A stretch of 64,000 nucleotides of DNA from a virus. The notes under the pieces are model-generated. The model saw only the letters and a program-made list of their open reading frames with translations, did no database searches and had not been told where the DNA came from. Positions 17,198 through 25,105 of the stretch are shown here, in pieces. Positions within the stretch are counted from its first letter, which is position 1; the number at the start of each line of letters is the position of its first letter. The DNA is taken from positions 310,001-374,000 of IMG/VR virus record IMGVR_UViG_3300034072_000758. One strand, given 5' to 3'. The position numbers and the translations under genes are program-made.

Positions 17198-18409
17198 ATG
17201 AACAAACTGTTTGAATCTCGTTGGAGCGCAACTAAAGCCGCTCTGTTGGAAGGTGAAGACCTTCGCCGCAACGCTGACGGTTCTAAGAACACAACAAAGC
17301 AACAAGTCTTGGAAACTGTTCTGGAAAACACACGTCAGCACATGAAAGTGATGGAATCTGCTACCGCTGGTGCTACTTCCGCTGCTAACATCGCTACCCT
17401 GAACAAGGTCATTCTGCCAGTTATCCGTCGCGTTATGCCGACCGTAATTGCGAATGAAATCATCGGCGTTCAGCCAATGGTTGCTCCGGTTGCTCAAATC
17501 CACACTCTGCGCGTTCGTTATGCTGAAACTGTTCCAGCATCGGGTGGCGTAACTGCTGGTGATGAAGCACTGTCGCCTTACAACATCGCTCGTTACTACT
17601 CTGGTAACGAAAACGTCGCTACTCCAAAGGGTGCTGATACAGCTACTCTCGAAGGTACAGGCGGACACAAGCTGTCGATCCAAGTCCTGCGTGAAACCGT
17701 TACGGCTAAGTCCCGTAAGCTGGGTGCTCGTTGGACCTTTGAAGCTGCTCAAGACGCAATGTCGCAGCAAGGTATCGACATCGAGGCTGAAATCATGGCC
17801 GCTCTGGCTCAAGAAATCACAGCCGAAATCGACCAAGAAATCCTGATGTCGCTCCGCGCTCTGCCGGGTGCTCCAACAGCGATCTTCGACCAAGCTGCTG
17901 TTTCGGGTACACCAAACTTCGTTGGTGACGTTCACGCCGCTCTGTCGATCTTGATCAACCGTCAAGCTAACCTGATCGCTTCCCGCACACGTCGCGGCGC
18001 TGGTAATTGGGTTGTTGTTTCGCCAACCGCTCTGACCATCCTGCAATCGGCTACAGCTTCGGCTTTCGCCCGCACCACAGAAGGTCAGTTCGAAGCTCCA
18101 ACAAACACCAAGTTCGTTGGTACGCTGAACAACTCGCTGCGCGTTTACGTTGACCAATACGCCCAAGATAACACACCAGTTCTGGTTGGTTACAAGGGTA
18201 ACGAAACAGACGCCGCCGCGTTCTACTGCCCTTATATCCCACTGACATCTTCGGGTGTTGTGATCGATCCAACAACCTTCGAACCAGCCGTTTCGTTCAT
18301 GACACGTTACGGTTATCTGGAACTCACCAACGTTGCTTCCTCGCTGGGTAACGCTGCTGACTACCTCGGTCTCGTAGGTATCAACACTGCCAACCTGACC
18401 TTCCTGTAA
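17198..18409 (+). CDS. 23: Major capsid protein (gp23-like)
   Basis: 403 aa. The conserved start of mature gp23 is visible (LENTRQHMKVMESATAGATS), followed by VLPVIRRVMPTVIANEIIGVQPM and the fold-typical DQEILMSLRALPG and ASRTRRGAGNWVVVSP. The first residues (MNKLFESRWS) are the propeptide removed by gp21; the cleavage point is not determined. It has the HK97/T4 capsid fold by family. GGAG precedes the ATG. Codon use is visibly optimised (CTG, GCT, CGT), as expected for the most abundant virion protein. Confidence 0.96.
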   Translation: MNKLFESRWSATKAALLEGEDLRRNADGSKNTTKQQVLETVLENTRQHMKVMESATAGATSAANIATLNKVILPVIRRVMPTVIANEIIGVQPMVAPVAQIHTLRVRYAETVPASGGVTAGDEALSPYNIARYYSGNENVATPKGADTATLEGTGGHKLSIQVLRETVTAKSRKLGARWTFEAAQDAMSQQGIDIEAEIMAALAQEITAEIDQEILMSLRALPGAPTAIFDQAAVSGTPNFVGDVHAALSILINRQANLIASRTRRGAGNWVVVSPTALTILQSATASAFARTTEGQFEAPTNTKFVGTLNNSLRVYVDQYAQDNTPVLVGYKGNETDAAAFYCPYIPLTSSGVVIDPTTFEPAVSFMTRYGYLELTNVASSLGNAADYLGLVGINTANLTFL

Positions 18410-18427
18410 GCGTTAGGAAAGACTATC

Positions 18428-18457
18428 GAATAGGCGGCTTCGGTCGCCTATTCTTCT
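18428..18457 (+). terminator. Terminator after gp23
   Basis: GAATAGGCG-GCTTCGGT-CGCCTATTC followed by TTCTTTT. Confidence 0.88.
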
Positions 18458-18496
18458 TTTATATAGAATACCTTCTTCATATTATATTCTACCTCA

Positions 18497-18525
18497 AAGC
18501 CCGCTCATTTAGCGGGCTTTTTTCT
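18497..18525. terminator. Terminator-type hairpin at the 3' end of the endonuclease gene
   Basis: AAAGCCCGCT-CATTT-AGCGGGCTTTTTT overlaps the last codons of the minus-strand gene. T/A tracts on both sides allow bidirectional use. Confidence 0.75.
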
Positions 18526-19240
18526 TTGTCTTTTGTGTAATGTGCGGGGGTGCTTCTAGCAAAATTTCTTTGGTCTGATAGAATTTCATTAAGTTTTCCA
18601 TCTTAACCCTGAAAGCGGTTCCTCGATCATGAATGCAACCCTTCGACATGCTGTATCCAATTCGGAAATCCACCCTAACAGTATTCAATATTTCTTCCCA
18701 GAATTGATCAACGTTGAAGTCTGTATATAGTGTAATTTTGGTAAAAATAAAATATTTCTTTCCATCTATTTTCTTTCGAATCGCCTCAATTACAACCAAA
18801 TTAGTGAGTTTGTTTATAAGTTTAATCGACAAATCTGAGTAATTCCATTCACCGAAAAACGTCTCTCCATCTTTCAAGATTAGTTTGCTATCTGTTTTGA
18901 TGAATGAAAACGGCAAATTCATAGAAGAATCTTTAAAGAACACTTTTCGATTTTTCTTGTCTTCGTAAGAAAAATTTTCATATATGTATCTAGTTGATCC
19001 CGGTGGTGTTGAAGTAAGACAAGTTATTAACGTCGAGAGACTAACTTTTACTTTAAGCTCATACCCTTTGAAATCGGCAAATTTATTATTGTTTTCGGGG
19101 ACACCAATCAAAGTTTCAAATGTGTGTCCAGCATCACCATCACAACCGTTTTCTTCTTTAGAAGCCGGAATTAATTTAAAATTCATGAGCATTTCATTTT
19201 GATGTATTGCTTCAAGAAGGTAGTTTTTATTACTGGACAT
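18509..19240 (-). CDS. MvaI/BcnI-family restriction-type endonuclease
   Basis: 243 aa from ATG 19240 (MSSNKNYLLEAIHQNEMLM), preceded by GGAG. The signature GHTFETLIGVPENN followed by FADFKGYELKV is that of the MvaI/BcnI family: E in TFETL, then the PD-(D/E)xK-type D...ELK catalytic triad. MvaI and BcnI cut short CC(W/S)GG-type sites, either monomerically or by nicking. No methyltransferase is visible nearby. It sits alone on the opposite strand next to the capsid gene, a place where T-even-like phages often carry free-standing homing endonucleases. Restriction, host-DNA degradation and homing are all possible. Confidence 0.75.
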   Translation of the reverse strand: MSSNKNYLLEAIHQNEMLMNFKLIPASKEENGCDGDAGHTFETLIGVPENNNKFADFKGYELKVKVSLSTLITCLTSTPPGSTRYIYENFSYEDKKNRKVFFKDSSMNLPFSFIKTDSKLILKDGETFFGEWNYSDLSIKLINKLTNLVVIEAIRKKIDGKKYFIFTKITLYTDFNVDQFWEEILNTVRVDFRIGYSMSKGCIHDRGTAFRVKMENLMKFYQTKEILLEAPPHITQKTKKKAR

Positions 19241-19305
19241 TATACGCTTTACTCCACTAAGCTCCCACCTTAGCAAAAAGTATTTGCGCATTACAATTTA
19301 AATCA

Positions 19306-19336
19306 CAAAAAAGACCCGCCGATTACTCGACGGGTC
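19306..19336 (-). terminator. Terminator of the minus-strand fibre genes
   Basis: On the minus strand GACCCG-(12)-CGGGTC is followed by TTTTTT. Confidence 0.85.
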
Positions 19337-19361
19337 CAGTTTGATACGCTTGTGAAGGAGA

Positions 19362-20435
19362 TTAGGCGTAAGTGATGATCACGTTAGCCGAACCTTGGGT
19401 AGCTGTTCCGGTAATGTATACGAAAACTTCTGTTTCCGTGTTAGCCGGGAACTGATAGATTGGTGTTGAAACAAAGGCATCTTCGGTTTGGAGATCGTTT
19501 TGATTAGAACCCATCAGACGGTCATTGTCACCAGCATCACCTACAGAGATTTCGAAATCCCCGTCGAATGCGTCTGTTACTTCAACCGACACCTCAACAA
19601 CACGAGCGCCGTTGCCAACTTTACCCAAAGAGATAGAGCCAGTATCGCTCGATGTGATAACCAGCTTGGTCGTCAGCGAGTCGCTTCTTGCCGAGTCTTG
19701 CGTAGAGGTTAGTGTCCAACCACCGTCTGTATAGATGTAGTTAGCCCATTCACCAGCACCAGCATCGGTAGTGATCGCGCTCGCGTCTTTAACGTGAACA
19801 GTGTCGCCTTCACCCGCATCTATAGCGTCACGAGCCGCAATATCAGCAACTACATAAGACTTAGTAGCTGTTGCACCTGTAGCACCAATATACTGATAAA
19901 TTTCAATATAGATACCGTGTGTCGAAACCGAAACTGTCCCCGTTCCAATAGTAGCGGTCTTTCCCGATGGGATGGTGTTGAAGAAGGTTACAACGCCAGC
20001 CATATAGTCAACATAGTATTCTTCGTTTGTTGTATCAGGGAAGATACGAACCGCTGGACCGCCATTAGGGTCGCCGATGTAAACCTTGGCCAGATAGCCC
20101 GAACCAAAAGTAGTTGGAATAAACTTACCTTGGTGTGTAGCTAAGTTTCCAAAGGTTGTTGTAGCGAACCATGTTTGGTTTGAAGGAGCCGTTGGGTCTT
20201 GAGTACAACGGATTCTGTTAGCTCCGGTATAGAGTTTCACCGTCGTTGTATCAGAAACCGGAGGGGTTGCTGAAACTGCCGAAGATTCCGCCCAAAAGCT
20301 GTCGGCGAGAACTGGCATAGCGGAAGCTACTGTTTCGTTCGAACCAGCCTTGTTGGCGGCGGAAGCAGTCTTGGATGTACCATAACCGATTTTCTTCCAA
20401 AGGAGGTCAAGTTTTTCTGCGTCTGAAATAGCCAT
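19362..20435 (-). CDS. Tail-fibre/virion protein, short paralogue
   Basis: 357 aa, starting MAISDAEKLDLLWKKIGYGTSKTA. Residues 1-190 align along their length with residues 1-190 of the 940-aa protein at 58776-61598, sharing GANRIR, SPSNQTW/APSNQTW, VYIGDPN and RIFPDTTNEEYY. The C-terminal ~170 residues (YVVADIAARDAIDAGEGDTV and onward) resemble the C-terminus of the 654-aa protein at 61614-63578. It is therefore a head-to-tail mosaic of two fibre genes of this phage. A ribosome-binding site (AAAGGAGAAAGTAAAA) is present. Exact virion location unknown. Confidence 0.75.
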   Translation of the reverse strand: MAISDAEKLDLLWKKIGYGTSKTASAANKAGSNETVASAMPVLADSFWAESSAVSATPPVSDTTTVKLYTGANRIRCTQDPTAPSNQTWFATTTFGNLATHQGKFIPTTFGSGYLAKVYIGDPNGGPAVRIFPDTTNEEYYVDYMAGVVTFFNTIPSGKTATIGTGTVSVSTHGIYIEIYQYIGATGATATKSYVVADIAARDAIDAGEGDTVHVKDASAITTDAGAGEWANYIYTDGGWTLTSTQDSARSDSLTTKLVITSSDTGSISLGKVGNGARVVEVSVEVTDAFDGDFEISVGDAGDNDRLMGSNQNDLQTEDAFVSTPIYQFPANTETEVFVYITGTATQGSANVIITYA

Positions 20436-20454
20436 TTTTTACTTTCTCCTTTCC

Positions 20455-22260
20455 TTAGTTTGTGAAGCTCAAAGCGGTGATTTGCTGACCAGCGGTAAGT
20501 CTGAAACGAACCAAGATCATGTTGCTTGTAGCGTTTGTGGATGACTGCGTACCGAAGGTAACTGTATAAGTTCCCGACGCGCCTGCCATGACCGTACCGG
20601 AAGCACAACCTGCGTTCGTGTCACCAGTTTCACCCGGAACACCAGCGCCATCGTAAGATTGGAAAGCATTCCACCAACCGCCAGCGGCGTTTGGTGAGAT
20701 TGTTCCGTTGTCGGAAACACCCGGAAGCTTAATCCAGCAACCGTTATACGAACCTGTTACGTTGATTTTGAACTGCGACAGAGCGGTTCTTGCGAAAGCA
20801 AATGTTACGTATTGAGCACCCGAACGACCAGTCGAATAGTTTGGACCGACTGGTAGATAACCAGTCGAATAGTTTGTTTGGTCATGCTTCAAGACACCGC
20901 CAACAACAGTAGCTTCATAAGTTGGAAGCGCTGCTGTGTTCGACCAAGCTGTATAAGCTGCGGACGGCGTGTCACCCGAACCTGTGTTGACGCGAATAGC
21001 GTTGTTCGAGTTAGGAGAAGAACCCAGACCGGTAACAGTTACCGACAGTTCATCAATACGCACACCAGCCGAACCAATCTTCACGAGAATGTTGTTGGAC
21101 GACAGATCGGTTGTTGTCGAAGAACCGTTTACGTTCTTAGCAACACCTTGGAGACGACCTACGTTGTGAACATTCGAACCGTCGATATTTACGTTTACTG
21201 CGGAAAATGCTGTGGCGGCGGTCGTGTTGGCAGCGAATGGTGTTGAAAGACCCAGACCAGAATAGGTCAGAGTGTCCGAAGAAATGATGGAGTTTGTACC
21301 CGAAATTACGAATGGATCAGACCCACCGTAATAGGTTTGGCCAGCCAAATTCGAGATAGAAGCGTTTGCGGTCAGAACCGAACCAGTTGTGTAGTGCGGG
21401 ATATTCGAGGAATACGCCAGAGTGGCCGACGACTGATTGACCGACGCCAATGTGATCGAAGGAACTGCTGTCAGTTGGTCTCTTACGAAATAAACTTCAC
21501 CGGTGTTACCAGCACCGGAGTGGGTGATCTGAAACTTGTTAACACCCAAAGAAGCCGCTGCGAGCGTAACTTGTGTGCTGATCGATTTCCAAAAACCCGG
21601 TGTTGATACAGGGAAATCGTTTTGGTTAGAGAGAACCAAACCAGAATAGTTGCCAGTATCACCCGAACCGGTCAGGGTCTTCGATCCCAACGAAGTGCCG
21701 TTCATCAACAGGGAGATTGTACCCGAAGACGCTGGACCCATATTGGCGAAAAGGTTAGACGATACACCCGACGCCGTAATACGAGTTACAGCCGACCCAG
21801 CCGTAATAGTAGAAGTACCCGAATTGTCAGCAACACCCGAAGCCAAGAACGGTGTGTTACCGGCGGTGTTTGTTACTGTCAGGGCGTTAGCGTTAGGGAA
21901 AGCTGGTGGCGCAGATGGTGCCAACAGACCCAAAATAGTATTAAGCTGATCAACAGCGTTAGAAAGAGAAGTGTTGCTTGTTAAAGGAACCGCGCCAGCG
22001 TAGGAACCGTCGCCCTTCGAAGCATCACCCATAAGAACGTCATATCCATCAGATACGGCGTTAGCCAGCGCGGCATTAAGCTGAGACAAGACAACAACGT
22101 CAGTATTCGCAACGGCGGGAGCCGCGCGGAAATTGACTAATGTTGACTCATCGGCGCTGCGGGCTTCGAGCGTAGTTGAGTTTGTTTTAAGGCGGGGACC
22201 AGCCTTACCAAACTGAACATTGGCTCCAATACCACTGAGTCCAAATTGTTTGCTTTCCAT
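20455..22260 (-). CDS. Tail-fibre/virion protein, paralogue of the 56873-58765 protein
   Basis: 601 aa from ATG 22260 (MESKQFGLSGIGANVQFGKA), after TTTTTAGGAGAAAATTG. From residue ~90 it aligns throughout with the protein at 56873-58765: VDQLNTILGLLAPSAPPAFPN, YYGGSDP, INVTGSYNGCWIKLPGVSDN, LTAGQQITALSFTN. The first 60 residues resemble instead the start of the partial gene at 63700. The beta-rich, Ser/Thr/Asn/Gly composition suits a fibre or whisker. It is co-transcribed with the 357-aa protein. Confidence 0.75.
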   Translation of the reverse strand: MESKQFGLSGIGANVQFGKAGPRLKTNSTTLEARSADESTLVNFRAAPAVANTDVVVLSQLNAALANAVSDGYDVLMGDASKGDGSYAGAVPLTSNTSLSNAVDQLNTILGLLAPSAPPAFPNANALTVTNTAGNTPFLASGVADNSGTSTITAGSAVTRITASGVSSNLFANMGPASSGTISLLMNGTSLGSKTLTGSGDTGNYSGLVLSNQNDFPVSTPGFWKSISTQVTLAAASLGVNKFQITHSGAGNTGEVYFVRDQLTAVPSITLASVNQSSATLAYSSNIPHYTTGSVLTANASISNLAGQTYYGGSDPFVISGTNSIISSDTLTYSGLGLSTPFAANTTAATAFSAVNVNIDGSNVHNVGRLQGVAKNVNGSSTTTDLSSNNILVKIGSAGVRIDELSVTVTGLGSSPNSNNAIRVNTGSGDTPSAAYTAWSNTAALPTYEATVVGGVLKHDQTNYSTGYLPVGPNYSTGRSGAQYVTFAFARTALSQFKINVTGSYNGCWIKLPGVSDNGTISPNAAGGWWNAFQSYDGAGVPGETGDTNAGCASGTVMAGASGTYTVTFGTQSSTNATSNMILVRFRLTAGQQITALSFTN

Positions 22261-22299
22261 CAATTTTCTCCTAAAAAGAATCGGGATGTTACCGATATG

Positions 22300-22305
22300 T
22301 ATTTA
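22300..22305 (-). promoter_or_regulatory. Late-type promoter element TAAATA
   Basis: Minus strand CGACTAAATACATATC, about 40 bases before ATG 22260. This leader carries a Shine-Dalgarno sequence. Confidence 0.5.
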
Positions 22306-22426
22306 GTCGATGCCCTTGATAATTAAGGCCGTAGTTACTGTAAAAAATGATTTTGATCGGTTTTAACTTGACGAATATTTTTTATCCTATAGATTGACTA
22401 TGAATATTCAATTTGAGGTTTAGAAA

Positions 22427-22921
22427 ATGGTTGAAGAGGTTCGTAACGAATATGCGCCAGCGCAAAAAACTGTAGTTGAACGGGTGTTATTGGTTGGTCT
22501 AGGTATAGCTATTACACTGTTCTTCATGTGGGTGGTTTGGGTAGTCAACAGTATTCCGAACTCTAGTAATGTTCGCCTAGAATTATCGGAACTGCGCGAC
22601 TACGAAACCACGGGTGGTGAATTAGACGTGGCTGTTTCTAGCCTCAGTGATGCCTTTGTGGACAAACGATCTGAAAGTGACATCAATAAGGCTCGTATTA
22701 AAGCGGTTGTCGCTGTTGAGCGCCATCGGCTCGAAGCCAACGATGTCGTACCCATGATGACTTCCCAAGAGGCTTGGATATACGCAGCCACCCTCAGCCG
22801 CCTCGATCATCAGATAGAAACTGTGGACGATCTTCCATCTATGGTGAAAACAGCCAATACTCTGTTCGCTCTGGTGAAAGAACGCCAAGATAATTTAAAA
22901 AGGATCAGAAAAAAATATTAA
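22427..22921 (+). CDS. Single-pass membrane protein (164 aa)
   Basis: MVEEVRNEYAPAQKTVVERV is followed by a hydrophobic segment (LLVGLGIAITLFFMWVVWVV) and a ~115-residue helical, probably periplasmic domain with few cysteines. GAGG precedes the ATG. Function not recognised. Confidence 0.75.
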   Translation: MVEEVRNEYAPAQKTVVERVLLVGLGIAITLFFMWVVWVVNSIPNSSNVRLELSELRDYETTGGELDVAVSSLSDAFVDKRSESDINKARIKAVVAVERHRLEANDVVPMMTSQEAWIYAATLSRLDHQIETVDDLPSMVKTANTLFALVKERQDNLKRIRKKY

Positions 22922-22925
22922 GCTA

Positions 22926-22955
22926 TTGACATTGGGTATAGAGGTAGCTTATAAA
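22926..22955 (+). promoter_or_regulatory. tmRNA promoter, sigma70 and late-type elements superimposed
   Basis: TTGACA (22926-22931) lies 17-18 bases before TTATAAA; the same stretch contains TATAAATA. Both readings predict initiation near 22962. Confidence 0.7.
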
Positions 22956-22961
22956 TACATC

Positions 22962-23400
22962 ATCACTGTTTGACGACTGTGTAATAGGCTTGGTAAGACG
23001 GGAGTTCGACTCTCCCCGCCTCCACCATTGAATACATTAGTTGCTAGGTAGCCCCTAGTACGGAATATAGGATTGATCATCCTTAGCAGGTTCGAATCCT
23101 GCCCGAATGTGTTCTATTATGGGGGCGTTTTGGTTTCGATTATCGGCTGACGGACAGGAATAGGTGACGGTAAGAAACGACCGACCAATCAGTTCAAATT
23201 CATACTTGCCAACGACAACGTTGACATGAAGGACATGGCGCTCGCCGCCTAATCCATTCGGGGCTTGAGAGAGCCTAGCAACAGAATCTCTCGTTCTATC
23301 TACAGAGTCCGGCCCCACAAGGGAAAGGCGTACAGACGGTTATATTGTTAGATACAGAACTTCACTTCGGTGCCTTCTGTGTGGCCATGTAACCTAGAAA
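22962..23400 (+). ncRNA. ssrA: Circularly permuted two-piece tmRNA
   Basis: The acceptor piece comes first: T-arm GGGAG-TTCGACT-CTCCC (23000-23016), acceptor strand CGCCTCC and encoded ACCA ending at 23027. The coding piece starts at 23121 with GGGGGCGTTTTGGTTTCGA. GGGGGCG pairs fully with CGCCTCC (one G-U). The tag frame at 23208-23252 encodes ANDNVDMKDMALAA then TAA. tmRNA rescues stalled ribosomes and tags nascent chains for Clp proteolysis. Permuted two-piece genes are typical of alphaproteobacteria. The outer 5' end follows the promoter; the 3' end of the coding piece is uncertain (23300-23400). A phage ClpA gene lies at 52113. Confidence 0.93.
23031..23113 (+). ncRNA. tRNA-like element in the tmRNA intervening segment
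   Basis: Between the two tmRNA pieces, AATACATT (23031-23038) pairs with AATGTGTT (23106-23113), enclosing a CTAG/CTAG hairpin (23044-23058), AGGA-TTGATCA-TCCT (23069-23083, anticodon-like GAT) and a perfect T-arm GCAGG-TTCGAAT-CCTGC (23086-23102). The 10 bases between the first two hairpins are too many for a normal tRNA, so it is tRNA-like rather than a clear tRNA-Ile. It would be excised when the precursor is cut into two pieces. Confidence 0.5.
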
Positions 23401-23415
23401 TCTGTTTGATCAATT

Positions 23416-23440
23416 AGGCTCGCTTCGGCGGGCCTTTTTG
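23416..23440 (+). terminator. tmRNA terminator
   Basis: AGGCTCGC-TTCG-GCGGGCCT then TTTTTG. Confidence 0.88.
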
Positions 23441-23448
23441 CGTTTGAC

Positions 23449-23476
23449 TTGACATTTGAGTATTTCGTGATACGAT
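23449..23476 (+). promoter_or_regulatory. Sigma70-like promoter
   Basis: TTGACA (23449-23454), a 16-base spacer, TACGAT (23471-23476), upstream of the gene at 23507. Confidence 0.6.
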
Positions 23477-23506
23477 ATACTTAGGTCAATATCGGAGGTA
23501 TAAAAT

Positions 23507-23773
23507 ATGATCAGCCAAGAAAGACAAAATTTCTTCAAAAGCCTCAAGATACATCAAATTCGCGGGAAAGGAACCATCGGTTTCGGTCAGGTGGTCAATC
23601 TGACTTCCAGCGACAACGACTATATCAAGTACCCTTGTAAGGGTGTTCTGGACATCATCGAACAAGGTATGGACCTCAGCATCATCGTTGCGGTCTTTCA
23701 CCAGATGAAAGACGATGGCTCGCTCGGCCCGCCGCAACGTGTCGGTAAAGTCAAGTTCAATAACGAGGTTTAG
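23507..23773 (+). CDS. Hypothetical protein (88 aa)
   Basis: MISQERQNFFKSLKIHQIRGKGTI..., preceded by CGGAGG. It has its own promoter just after the tmRNA terminator. No domain recognised. Confidence 0.75.
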   Translation: MISQERQNFFKSLKIHQIRGKGTIGFGQVVNLTSSDNDYIKYPCKGVLDIIEQGMDLSIIVAVFHQMKDDGSLGPPQRVGKVKFNNEV

Positions 23774-23775
23774 CT

Positions 23776-24000
23776 ATGTGTCAGACTCTCGTTCTCCCTC
23801 TCAAAGGAACTCCACGGTATCTCGGCTGTTCGGATGATGGTCGAACAGGCCGGTGGCAACTTCGTTGTCTGTCCTGCGGGAAGCACTACGAACCGATAAC
23901 CACTCTGTTCGCTACCCAGATCACGACGCATGATCAATGTGGAGCGCAGCACTTCGCCGATTATAACAAGGGAACTTACGAACTGTTCGAGTTCACCTAA
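23776..24000 (+). CDS. Small zinc-ribbon-like protein (74 aa)
   Basis: Cysteines at YLGCSDD, LRCLSCGKHYEP and HDQCGAQH form a CxxC-based zinc-ribbon pattern. It lies 2 bases after the previous gene, and GAGG precedes the ATG. Function unknown. Confidence 0.65.
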   Translation: MCQTLVLPLKGTPRYLGCSDDGRTGRWQLRCLSCGKHYEPITTLFATQITTHDQCGAQHFADYNKGTYELFEFT

Positions 24001-24003
24001 AAA

Positions 24004-24033
24004 GAAAGCCGCCTCGAAGGGCGGCTTTTTTAT
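24004..24033 (+). terminator. Intrinsic terminator
   Basis: AAAGCCGCC-TCGAAG-GGCGGCTTTTTT. Confidence 0.9.
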
Positions 24034-24037
24034 TTGA

Positions 24038-25105
24038 TCATGGTGTCCGGTCGTTGATGATCTCGTAGAACGGAGTGTCATCATCTGAAATAGGCGTGTT
24101 TCCGTCCTCGTCCGGCAAGTCCGACCCAAGCTTATCCAAGGTAGCTTGATAGCGTTCAACCGCCAATTCCTTCACGTCTCCGGTTGCTGCCGTCCTGATC
24201 GAGTACAAGCCATGACCCGTATTCATAAAGTTTAGCAAGGTAGCCGCGTCAGTGGTATCTTTTAATTCCGAAATCAACATATCGAAATTGGAAGCTTCAT
24301 TTTGGCCAGCAAGAGTTGCGATCATACCAGCAACATCTTTTATTTCTTCGTAAATTACAGTTTCCCAAATCGGATCACCGGGATAAATTTCTCCCGTTTG
24401 AATACGTTCCAATCTCTCGGTCATGACATCCACGACCGCATTAGTCAGCGTGAACGATCCAAAGAAATCATTATACCGAAATACAGCGTCCCCAGCCCAA
24501 GTTCTTCCTAGATCACTCGCCACATCTAACCAAGTATGATAAGCTTCTGCGTTTCTATAAAACATAGCATTGCTTTCGTTGTTAGCCATGTCAAAATGGA
24601 ACTCTTGATTAGTATCAACATTACCACTCGCATTACCTAATATAAGAGCAAGGTTACTGAGAGTTACGTTGGCAAAGCTCGCGTATATAGCATTAGCGGT
24701 CGTTACACTGTTATTTTTACAATACAATGTAACCCCAGCGAGGGGAATGAGACCATATTCAAAAGTATTTACAGTATTAGCATCGGTGATAGAAAAGGTA
24801 CGAGTATCGTCTACTTCCATATTAAACGTGGAAGTTACACTGCCGGACAAACCAATACCAATACTGAACACATGATTGGTGTTATTATAGTTAATACTAG
24901 GACCACCAATAGTAACGTTGGTTAAAGTTACATTACTGACAGCCACATTACTGTTAGTGTTGGCTATCTCGTTGACAACTGCTTGAATAGCCGCCACACC
25001 GGGGGCGACTGATGTTGGAGCAAATGCTCGACCGTCCCGAACGGCCACAAATGTCTTCGAAAGAGTTTCAACATCTGCTGGATTTTTAATAAATTTTTCA
25101 GTCAT
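24038..25105 (-). CDS. Probable virion protein (355 aa)
   Basis: MTEKFIKNPADVETLSKTFV; residues 50-170 are Asn/Thr/Val-rich (SNVTLTNVTIGGPSINYNN), beta-type and repetitive as in fibres. The C-terminal part is helical and acidic. The start overlaps the stop of the M15 peptidase gene (TAATG). Last gene of a three-gene operon. Confidence 0.6.
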   Translation of the reverse strand: MTEKFIKNPADVETLSKTFVAVRDGRAFAPTSVAPGVAAIQAVVNEIANTNSNVAVSNVTLTNVTIGGPSINYNNTNHVFSIGIGLSGSVTSTFNMEVDDTRTFSITDANTVNTFEYGLIPLAGVTLYCKNNSVTTANAIYASFANVTLSNLALILGNASGNVDTNQEFHFDMANNESNAMFYRNAEAYHTWLDVASDLGRTWAGDAVFRYNDFFGSFTLTNAVVDVMTERLERIQTGEIYPGDPIWETVIYEEIKDVAGMIATLAGQNEASNFDMLISELKDTTDAATLLNFMNTGHGLYSIRTAATGDVKELAVERYQATLDKLGSDLPDEDGNTPISDDDTPFYEIINDRTP

